The notes beneath the pieces were generated by a model. That model ran no database searches, was not told the origin of the DNA, and was given only the letters and a program-made list of their open reading frames with translations. A stretch of DNA of 64,000 nucleotides, from positions 1 to 64,000 of the forward strand of contig SWDT01000221.1 in NCBI GenBank assembly GCA_009193035.1, given 5' to 3'. The DNA comes from Halicephalobus mephisto (taxonomy: Eukaryota; Nematoda; Chromadorea; Rhabditida; Panagrolaimidae). Positions 55,721-64,000 of the stretch are shown piece by piece. The position numbers and the translations under genes are program-made. Each line of letters opens with the position of its first letter. The stretch's first letter is position 1.

Positions 55721-56204
55721 GTTACAGTATTGTAAAAATTTAAATTTTTTAGGATTACGGAACTTCTGAAATGATTCCAAAAAAAAATTTTGAATTTTTA
55801 AAAACTACAATAAATTTAAAAAATGAATAATTTTCCGAAATTGTTTCGAAACGAATTTTTAAAAACTTCCGGAATTTTTAATTGTGGATAATTTTAGAAA
55901 TTTTTAAAATTCTGAAATTTTCAAAAATTTTAACTTTTTAGACAACTTTGAAATTTTTATTTTTCGAAATTTTTAAAATTAAAAAAATTTAAATTTTCGA
56001 TAATTTTAGAAATTTTTCAACATTTTAGAAGATTTTTAGAAATTTTAAATTTTCCATAATTTTTACAAAATTATATTTTAAAATTTTAAAAAATAAAAAA
56101 AATTGGAAAAATAAAAAAAATTGAAAAAATTTTAAAAAAATAAAAAATTTTAAAAATTTTAAAAAAATAGAAAAATTGTGAACTGAAAAAAAATTACTAT
56201 CCTT
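55721..56204. other. AT-rich spacer, no gene seen
   Basis: Low-complexity A/T with fading copies of the 'cgaattttt' family. Nothing coding. Confidence 0.4.
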
Positions 56205-56335
56205 CCAATGGATAGTAACCGCCTCGGAATCTAGAGCCGAAGTTGGTCAAAGCCGAATCTCCAGAAGGGGCGTGTCTTCCCCTCCGGCAATGACGCCAAC
56301 TTAGCCTTGTCGTCGAGGTGAGGCTAAACATTCAA
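56205..56335 (-). other. GC-rich exon-like island
   Basis: The minus strand reads an uninterrupted 44-codon frame from ATG at 56,334 to a TAG near 56,203 (MFSLTSTTRLSWRHCRRGRH...). In a second frame, after acceptor aatgtttag, it reads PHLDDKAKLASLPEGKTRPF... for 31 codons. It ends beside a donor (ATA|gtaatt). It could be a small secreted-peptide gene, an untranslated first exon of the LDL-A precursor gene, or a lone exon. Confidence 0.3.
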
Positions 56336-56630
56336 CTTTATTACGGTCGTTAGATTTATAGCATTATTTTTAAAAAAACATTTTTTCAATTTTATTAAAA
56401 AAAAATAATTTTAAAAAAAATTAATTTAAAAAAAAAATTAATTTTTTTAAATTTTTAAATAATTTAAAAAAATAATTTTTAAACAAAATCAATTTTTTTA
56501 ATTTTTAAATAATTTATTTTTTTTTTCGATTTTATTAAAAAAAACGTTTTTTTTTAAATTTTTTTTAAATAATAAATTTGAAAAAATTTCAATTTTTACC
56601 GTAATCTTGGAAGACAAACATGAACGAAAA
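56336..56630. other. AT-rich spacer, no gene seen
   Basis: Runs of A and T with 'aaaaataatttttaaacaaa' segments. Nothing coding. Confidence 0.4.
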
Positions 56631-56649
56631 ATCAAGAACTATACGAGCA

Positions 56650-58260
56650 TGAAAAATTTAAAAAATATGTGTGACGAATTTTTGTAAAAAATAATCTCGA
56701 AAAGAATTTTCGAATTTTCCGCTCCAGACCGAAAAGTGTGAAATCTTGTGTTTTAGATAATAACTAACTTTTTAGTAGATTACGAAATCATATTTTTTTA
56801 GACAATTGAAAAAAGTAAAAAATGTCTCGAAAAGAATTTTTGAATTTTCTAATCAGGACCAAAAATTTTAAATTTTCTAGTTAAGATCAAAAATTTCAAA
56901 TTTTCCAGTCGAGACTAAAAATTCCGAATTTTCCAGTCGAGATCAAAAATTTCAAATTTTCTAGTTAAGATCAAAAATTTCAAATTTTCCAGTCAGAACC
57001 AAAAATTTCGAATTTTCCGGTTGAGACTAATAATTGAAATTTTATATTTGTTTATTTCTACAATGTTCTCAAATTCTTGATAAATTATGAAATCACATTT
57101 CTATGAAAATCAGAAAAGTAAACGAAAAAGTGGTTTCAACACGAAAGTTCTGAACTTTCCAGTCAAGACCGAAATTAACAAAATTTCATATTTACTTGTT
57201 TCTAAAAACTTCCAAAATTGCATTACTGTAAAAAAAGAAATTTCTATGATGAAATTTATAAAAATTGTCTCAGCACGAAATTCCAAAATTTTCCAGTCAA
57301 GACCGGAAATTGTGAAGTTTGATCTTTACGTGTTTTTGCAACTTTCAAAAATTGCATTATAAAACGCAAAAATACGTAACATAAAAATTCCATAAAATTT
57401 TCTGAACATGAATTTTAAAATTTTCCGGTTGAGATCAAAAATTAAATTTTTGTGTTTACGCAGTTTTGTAAAATTCCAAAATCAAATTATTTTGAAAAAT
57501 TTTTTCTTAACAATAGTTTCAGAATAAATTTTTTTAATTTTCCACTCGAGACCGAAAATTTATAAATTTTATTATTTTCAAAAAATTTTAAAATTACTGT
57601 AATATGAAATTGAAATAATTTGTTAATTTTTAAAAATATTGATCCTGAAACGATTTTTTTAATTTTCCACTCGAGACTAAAAATTTATAATTTTAGAAAG
57701 TTTCAAAATTACTGTAATATAAAATTGAAATAAATTTTAAAAATATTGATCTCGAAACGATTTTTCTGAAATTTTCTACTCGAGACCAAAAATTTATAAA
57801 TTTTATTATTTTCAAAAAGTTCCAAAATTACTGTAATATAAAATTGAAATAAATTTCAAAAATATTGATCTCGAAACGATTTTTCTGAAATTTTCTACTT
57901 GAGACCACAAATTAGAATTTTTACGTTTTTACGATGCTATAAATCTCTAGAATTACTTTATTGCAAAAATTAAAACGTCAATGAATTTTTAAAAAATCTC
58001 AAAACAACTTTTTTAATGTCCCATTTGAGATCAAAAATGTTTAGTTTTTAAATTCTCATATTTTTAGAAAACTTTGAAATTACTGTAATAAAAAAAACAA
58101 AAAATTTGTTTCAAAACGAAATTTTCCATTTGAGACCAAAAATATTAAAATTTTCATATTTTTAGAAAACTTTGAAATTACTGTAATAAAAAAAATAAAA
58201 AATTTGTTTCAAAACGAAATTTTTCGAAATTTTCCATTCGAGACCAAAGATTACGAATTT
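56650..58260. repeat. arrays of 'gagaccaaaaatt' units
   Basis: From 56,830 to 57,030 there is a ~32-bp array ('gatcaaaaatttcaaatttt'). From 57,060 to 57,480 there are ~120-bp units with 'cagtcaagaccgaaa'. From 57,530 to 58,230 there are about seven ~105-bp units with 'tttctactcgagaccaaaaa' and 'aaaattactgtaatat'. No gene is seen. Confidence 0.75.
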
Positions 58261-58275
58261 TCTATGTGCTTTTAC

Positions 58276-58509
58276 AAGGCCCTGAAAGCATCAAGCAGAT
58301 TCTGAAAACGGTAAATGAAAAAAATTATGGAAGTTACTTCTTCCTTATTACGAAATCCAAAACACGAGCGGTTTTCTGACATCCAAGTGTCAACTCATAT
58401 CCTGAGGCAAAATCCGGAAATGGAGGCGTTTTTTCAGAAAAATTGGTTATTCATGAAATACAAAACAAAACGACAAGGATTAAACAAAATAAAAAATTTC
58501 ATTAATTAA
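58276..58509 (+). other. exon-like island, unassigned
   Basis: Non-repetitive stretch. The plus frame from acceptor-like tttacaag gives PESIKQILKTVNEKNYGSYF... (about 33 codons to TGA at 58,377). Another plus frame, 58,315-58,509, reads MKKIMEVTSSLLRNPKHERF.... The two overlap and neither is decisive. Possible relic of a gene. Confidence 0.2.
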
Positions 58510-58519
58510 TACGAATTTT

Positions 58520-58940
58520 TGAAGTTATTCATTTTTAAAATTTTCTGACGTTTTCAATTTTCAAAAATTATCGAAATTCTTTAATTTTTTCAATTTTTGA
58601 AAATTTTTTAACTTTTAAAATTTTCAAAATTATTCATTTTTAAAAACTTTAAAATATTCGAAAATTTTTAATTTTTGAAATTTTCGAAATTATTCATTTT
58701 TAAAAATTTTAAAATATTCGAAATTCTTTAATTTTAAAAATTTTTCGAAATTATTCATTTTTAAAATTTCAAAATATCCAAAATTATTCATTTTTTAAAT
58801 TTTCGAAATTATTTGATTTTTTTAATTTTTCGAAATTTTTTAATCTTTGAAATTTTCGAAATTATTCATTTTTAAAATTTCAAAATATTCGGAAATTTTT
58901 AATTTTTTTTAAATTTTCGAAATTATTTGATTTTTATATT
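58520..58940. repeat. 'cgaaattattcatttttaaa' array
   Basis: About ten units of ~35-60 bases. No coding signal. Up to 59,160 nothing else is recognised. Confidence 0.7.
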
Positions 58941-59164
58941 TTTAGTTTGTACTTTTATTTACATAATTTTTCTCCTAAATCCACTAAATCAGGAAATTTT
59001 TAAAATGCATTAAAAATTTAAAAATTCAATCATCGATGTGTTTTTTCAAAAGCCAGATTTTCCAAATTTGTAAATTCAGACAAAACCAAAGGGTAGTTCC
59101 TTAAAAACAAAAAAATATTAATAAAAAATCAGAAATAAAAAAAAGACTTTTAAAAATATTTTTA

Positions 59165-60085
59165 CGCGGCAATTTTTGGCGATCTGTTCCAATGAAAATT
59201 TTTTTTTTAAATAAACGGCTGTCAGCCTAATCGTTTTTTTAAAGAAAAAATCGTTTTTAACCATTTACTTTATTATTATTTTTACTTTTTTTTTTAAATT
59301 TAATCTTAAATTAAATTTATTATTATTTTTCCTAAAAACAAAAACTATTTTGGATAATTTTTGGCGATCTGTTCCAGTGAAAATTTTTTTGTTAAATAAA
59401 CGGCTGTCAGCCTAATTGTTTTTCTTAGAAAAAATTTAAGTATTTACTTTTTTAATTTAATCTTAAATTAAATTTATTATTTCTCTTTTTTTCTAAAAAC
59501 AAAAACTATTTGAGATAAATTTTGGCGATCTGTTCCAGTGAAAATTTTTTTGTTAAATAAACGGCTGTCAGCCTAATTGTTTTTCTTAGAAAAAGTTTAA
59601 CCATTTACTTTATTATTATTTTTACTTTTTTTTAATTTAATCTTAAATTAAATTTATTATTTCTCTTTTTTTCTAAAAACAAAAACTATGTGGGATAATT
59701 TTTGGCGATCTGTTCCTAAAATTTGTTAGAAAAAATCAATTATTTAGTTTAGTTTTATTTTTTAATTTAATCTTAAATTAAATTTATTATTTTTTTTAAG
59801 AATAAAAATAATTTCAAGTAGATATTGGCGATCTGTTTTTCTTAGTTAAAAATAATTCGAAATAATTTCCTAATTATTTTAATTTTTTAAATTTAATCAT
59901 GAATTAGATCTACTTTTTTTTTAAAATAAAAATCATTTTTGAAAAGTTTTTTATTTTAATTTTAATCGTGAATTAAGTTTTTCGAAATAAAAGTAATTTT
60001 TGAAAAATTTTATATTCTAATTTTAATCGTGAATTAAGTTTTTCGAAATAAAAATAATTTTGAATTACTTTTGGCGATCTGTTCC
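59165..60085. repeat. about 165-bp tandem array with GGCGATCTGTTCC
   Basis: Six units, the first four well conserved ('tttggcgatctgttccagtg', 'aataaacggctgtcagccta') and the last two shortened. The non-AT part is constant across units and is not found elsewhere in the window except as single remnants near 60,070 and 60,250. Confidence 0.85.
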
Positions 60086-60323
60086 TGGGGTTATTTTTCT
60101 TTTGTATTAAGCTTAAGTCACTTTAATTTTTCTTTTTCTAAGAATAGGACCTATTCTCAATTTTGGCAAAGCGCTTCAGCGAACTATGCATTTCTATATT
60201 AAGCTCAAGCTTGTTTTCTGAGAATTAAAATTACTTCAAATTAACTTTGGTGATCTGTTTCAATGAACAATTTCCACGTTGACAAAAGAAAGAACTCTAA
60301 GTGGTCTTCTGGGACGAGTTATA

Positions 60324-60496
60324 CAGTAGAACTTGGATATAAGATATCCCCGCTATAACATATCTCACTTTATAGCATAGGATTTGAATGAGTTTGGTTA
60401 GTATATCTTCAAATTTACCCCGGCTATGATATATCCTTTCTTATAAGATATGCTTTACTCGGTCCTAAATAGATACCTTATATCCAAGTTCGACTG
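60324..60496. mobile_element. pogo-type MITE, copy 1
   Basis: A 173-bp element with TIRs CAGTAGAACTTGGATATAAG and, at the other end, CAGTCGAACTTGGATATAAG. It is flanked by TA on both sides (60,322-60,323; 60,497-60,498). No coding capacity. The CAGT ends and TA duplication are those of pogo/Tigger derivatives. Confidence 0.8.
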
Positions 60497-60548
60497 TAAT
60501 ACTATTATAAAAATGGAAATGGAACAAGTTTATTTCGAAATTGTAATA

Positions 60549-60725
60549 CAGTAGAACTTGGATATAAGATATCCTTGCTATAACATATCTTGCTTTATAG
60601 TATACGGTCTGAGTGAATGAGTTTGATAAGTCTGTCTTCAAATTTACCCCCGCTACACTGTATCCTTTCTTATAACATACCCTTTGCCCCGTTTCAATGG
60701 GGTACCTTATATCCAAGTTCGACTT
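60549..60725. mobile_element. pogo-type MITE, copy 2
   Basis: A second, diverged copy in the same orientation 50 bases after the first, 177 bp, again between TA dinucleotides. Its right terminal G has changed to T (ends GACTT), so that end may no longer be mobilised. The short minus-strand frame across both copies is coincidental. Confidence 0.75.
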
Positions 60726-60789
60726 TATTATCAGACTCACTAAATTTCGACGAAAATTTAAAAAGTACTTTAATGTTTCCTCAACTTTG

Positions 60790-62120
60790 GATATATGAAA
60801 TTCTACACGTTTATCTTATTTTTTCGTTCTAGAAAAGTGTTTAAAATTAAACACGGATTTTGAATACAATTTAAAATTTCCAAAATGATATTTTGGATCA
60901 GTACTAAGTCATTCGAACACAAGTGACGTGTAACGTTGGTCCCGAAAAGAAATACCCTGGACATTAACTACTTACTTACAATTAGTCCATTGACAGGAAG
61001 TTTTGTTTTGGATAATTTTTGTTGAGTGGTGATTTATATCTCGTGTTCTTTGGCATAATAAATTATATTTTTTTATTAATTTCTCACCTGGACGTGAATT
61101 AGAAACTTCCCACGGACACAAAAAATATATAATTCATATCAAAAGATCAGTTTGCTTAAAATCTATCTTTGTAAATTTCGATGAAAACTTAATTACTTAT
61201 GCCGATAAAAAACAACAGTTAAATGATATTGTATGGATGTCTAGGACGTCGTGAGTGGATTCCTAGCATGAAAGTCCCTGAGGGACTCGGTAGTTGCTTC
61301 ATATTGTATTCTTTGCATGACAGAAGACTGATATTCTTGGAACAGAAAACAAGACTAGAAAGGAAGAAGTTTAAGCGATGGCCTGAATATCAGGAAGCGT
61401 GGAATACTGTACGGCAAGAGTAAGATTATCGATTGTAGTTGTGTGGGAGAAAATATAAAACTTCTGTCCTTATTGTGTTAGTAAAGATAATTATGTTTTT
61501 GCTTTCTATCTTAAAAACTGGTTTTTAATCAATATAATTCAATCTATTATTAGATTACTGTTGATACAGAAACTAGACTAAAAAGAGAATACCCGAAGCG
61601 ATGGCTTGAATATCAGGGAGCGCGGAATACTGTAGAATATGAATGATACACTCTGTTATAGTTGTGTGAAAGGAAATACAAAGATTATACTCTTATTGTA
61701 CTAGTAAAGAACATTTTTATACTCTTATTTTCTATCTTAAAAACTGGTTTTTAATCAATATAATTCAATGTATTATTAGATTACTGTTGATACAGAAACT
61801 AAACTAGAAAGAGAATATCTGAAGCGATGGCCTGAATATCAGGGAGTGTGGAATACTGTAAGGCAATAGTAAGATTATCGGTTGTAGTTGTGTGGAAGGA
61901 AATACAAAGATTATACCCTTATTGTACTAGTAAAGAACATTTTTATAATCTTATTTTCTATCTTAACAGATATAATAAATAATCTTGATATTCTGTACAC
62001 TAATTCTAGTGCTGTAACACTTATGTTTTTCCAAGTTTTAATACATAAAATTTTACACGTTTTTCCCATTTTCTCGTTTTAGAAAAGTATTTAACAAAAA
62101 TTAAACACGGATTTTGAATA
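60790..62120. repeat. about 240-bp tandem array bracketed by a direct repeat
   Basis: Three units at about 61,340, 61,565 and 61,795 contain 'gcgatggcctgaatatcagg' and 'gtggaatactgta'. The first unit is preceded by an open frame (61,223-61,423), but the other copies break it. A ~90-bp direct repeat ('aattaaacacggattttgaa') flanks the array at 60,795-60,880 and 62,035-62,122. Confidence 0.75.
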
Positions 62121-62344
62121 TATCCGATAAGATGCGAAATTAGGCATGACACGTTTCAGAAGACCACTTCGAGTAAATACATTTCTTCCGTAAGCCCGAA
62201 TAAGCCGCTTTTTCAGGAAAAAATAAGTGAGAATCAATTTCGGTAAATGGTTCCAATGAACTACTTATTTTCATGACTATATGACAGTTGTTTTCCAGCG
62301 ATGTTTGCTTCTCTGTATTTCGCAAGATTTATCTCATTTATTTC

Positions 62345-62415
62345 GTTTTTATATTAATTTTTTCCTATCCAAATTAACTTAATATCTAAGTTAAATAGGA
62401 AAAAATTAATTTAAA
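62345..62415. repeat. short AT palindrome
   Basis: TTAATTTTTTCCTATCC and, after a loop, ATAGGAAAAAATTAA, joined through ACTTAATATCTAAGTT. A diverged relative (ATTTAACTGAGATATTAAGTT) lies at 63,160-63,190 on the far side of the minisatellite, so the pair frames it. Confidence 0.6.
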
Positions 62416-62519
62416 AAGAATTTTGAAATCAACAAGAATCGAAAAAGAAGAAAAACAGGGAGCAAATGTCGCCGGAGATAACTGTTGTATAGTCCTTATT
62501 TTTACGGTTATATGACAGT

Positions 62520-63110
62520 TATTTCCCCAGCGACAGTTGTTCCTTTATTAATAAATACCCCTTCAGCGATATTCATTCCCCTATTAACAAATGCCCCTCT
62601 AGCGATATTTATTTGCCTATTAATAAATGCCCCTCTAGCGATATTTATTCGCCTATTAACAAATGCCCCTCTAGCGATATTCATTCCCCTATCAATAAAT
62701 GCCCCTTCAGCGATATTCATTCCCCTATTAATAAATGTTCCTCCAGTGACAGTTATTCTCCTATTAATAAATACCCCTTCAGCGATATTCATTCCCTTAT
62801 TAATAAATACCCCTTCAGCGACAGTTATTCCCCTATTAACAAATGCCCCTCTAGCGATATTTATTCGCCTATTAACAAATGCCCCTCTAGCGATATTCAT
62901 TCCCCTATCAATAAATGCCCCTTCAGCAATAGTTATCCCCCTATTAATAAATACCCCTTCAGCGATATTCATTCCCCTATTAATAAATGCTCCTCCAGTG
63001 ACAGTTATCCCCCTATTAATAAATGCTCCTCCAGTGACAGTTATTCCCCTATTAATAAATGCCCCTCCAGCGACAATTGTCCTCTAACGATGAATGTTCT
63101 CCCAGTGACG
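62520..63110. repeat. 36-bp minisatellite
   Basis: About 16 units such as 'cccctattaataaatgcccc' followed by TTCAGCGATATTCATT. Because 36 is a multiple of three and the unit lacks stops in several frames, long open frames appear on both strands (200, 170 and 154 codons). I regard these as artefacts. Confidence 0.9.
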
Positions 63111-63469
63111 TTGGTTCTTCTCTGACTCATGCTGGTTTCAAAATTCTTTTTTAATTAATTTTTTTCTTATTTAACTGAGATATTAAGTTAATTTAACTAC
63201 CGAAATATCGATGTAAAAACGAAAGAAATTACATAAAGTATTATTTCGGTGATTAACTGGCTATTGCGTAAGCAAGTCAAGTTTTGAAGAGAAATATCCT
63301 ACGTGCTAGATAACGAGCATACTGCAAATGTAATAGACTGAATCTTGATTAGTTATTATTAATAGATGGTTATTGTGTTTAATCTTATTACTATTTGGAT
63401 AAATAAGAAACTCATTTTCTTCATCTCTCACGCAACCACACCGGTTCAAAGAGATCTAACGTAAAGGTT
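63111..63469. other. spacer between two minisatellites
   Basis: Non-repetitive apart from the AT palindrome remnant near 63,175. No open frame of note. Confidence 0.4.
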
Positions 63470-64000
63470 ACGAAATAGGGAAACTAAATATCGTTGGGGA
63501 GTAACTATCATCGGGGAGCAAATATCACTAGGAGGTAACTATCTTTGGGGAGCAAATATCATTGGGGAGTAACTATCACTAGGAGGTAACTATCGTTGGG
63601 GAGTAACTGCCACTAAGAGTAGGCATCGTTGAGGAGTAACTACAACTAGGAAGTAATTATCGTTGGGGAGTAACTGTCGCTGGAGAACAAATATCACTGG
63701 GAAGCAAACATCGTTGGAGAGTAACTATCATTGGGGAGCAAATATCATTGGGAAGTAACTATCACTAGGAAGTAACTATCTTTAGGGAGTAACTGCCACT
63801 AAGAGTACCTATCGTTGAGGAGTAACTGCCGCTGGAGAACAAATATCATTGGGGAGCAAATATCGTTGGAAAGTAACTATCATTGGGGAGCAAATATCAT
63901 TGGGAAGTAACTATCACTAGGAAGTAACTATCTTTAGGGAGTAACTACCACTAAGAATACCTATCGTTGAGGAGTAACTGCCGCTGGAGAACAAACATCA
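63470..64000. repeat. 18/36-bp minisatellite running off the window
   Basis: Units of 18 bases in pairs ('ggggagtaactatcgttg', 'gggagcaaatatcattg'), about 29 units. Higher-order copies repeat at about 160 bases (compare 63,700-63,835 with 63,860-63,990). The unit resembles the reverse complement of the 62.5-kb minisatellite (ggggaataactgtcactgg). Confidence 0.85.

Noticed and set aside
62485..63125. Open frames of 200, 170 and 154 codons at 62.5-63.1 kb
   Set aside because: They are three readings of the same 36-bp minisatellite, which is divisible by three and lacks stops. There is no start context, no splice sites and no drift pattern favouring one frame.
62520..64000. CRISPR-like regular repeats
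   Set aside because: Units are contiguous minisatellites without unique spacers, in a nematode nuclear genome.
1..64000. tRNA, rRNA or spliced-leader RNA genes
   Set aside because: I looked for tRNA T-arm (GGTTCGAATCC-like) and SL motifs on both strands and found none that I could support.

Overview
This window is nuclear DNA of a nematode. The evidence is a major sperm protein (MSP) domain gene, TTTTCAG-type splice acceptors, several genes whose start codon lies 1-40 bases behind a splice acceptor with no visible upstream exon (as expected for spliced-leader trans-splicing), many introns of 39-60 bases, and a very AT-rich background. I cannot name the species.

Seven genes can be read exon by exon, and all joins keep frame. 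In order they are: ribonucleotide reductase small subunit rnr-2 (16,693-17,869, +); an Integrator subunit 5 homologue (18,383-23,609, +); a CYP4-like cytochrome P450 (23,640-26,233, -) whose stop lies 30 bases from that of ints-5; a two-exon MSP-domain protein (26,925-27,971, -); an ACSF2-type acyl-CoA synthetase lacking only its N-terminal exon (33,365-38,018, +); sphingosine kinase (44,751-48,126, +); and a secreted LDL-A-domain precursor that looks like the Prohormone-4/IDLSRF neuropeptide family (50,832-55,223, -). These are unrelated housekeeping, lipid, detoxification, sperm and signalling genes, with no evident pathway cluster.

Between 1 and 16 kb there are weaker candidates that I assembled from exon-like islands: a three-exon minus-strand gene at 4,880-5,863, a first exon at 7,319-7,537, a two-exon small protein at 1,987-2,721, and exon-like patches at 12.85-14.73 kb. 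None is recognisable by family. Further exon-like islands lie at 40.6-42.8 kb, 56.2 kb and 58.3 kb.

Most of the rest is repeat. Tandem arrays with units of 18-250 bases fill intergenic DNA and large introns alike. Many carry variants of one short motif, GGTCYCGACACGAA or its complement. Mobile elements are a decayed pogo/Tigger transposon with short TIRs and a TA duplication (38,394-40,476), two MITEs of pogo type (60,324-60,725) and a 2.1-kb foldback element (8,927-11,011). Several loci share one architecture, direct repeats followed by the same repeat inverted, which would transcribe into long hairpins (8.9-11.0, 43.4-44.3, 48.3-49.8 and 62.5-64.0 kb). A near-identical 440-base inverted repeat bounds an 8.5-kb segment (4.2-13.6 kb).

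Exon limits and reading frames were read by eye. Family assignments rest on remembered motifs, not on a search.
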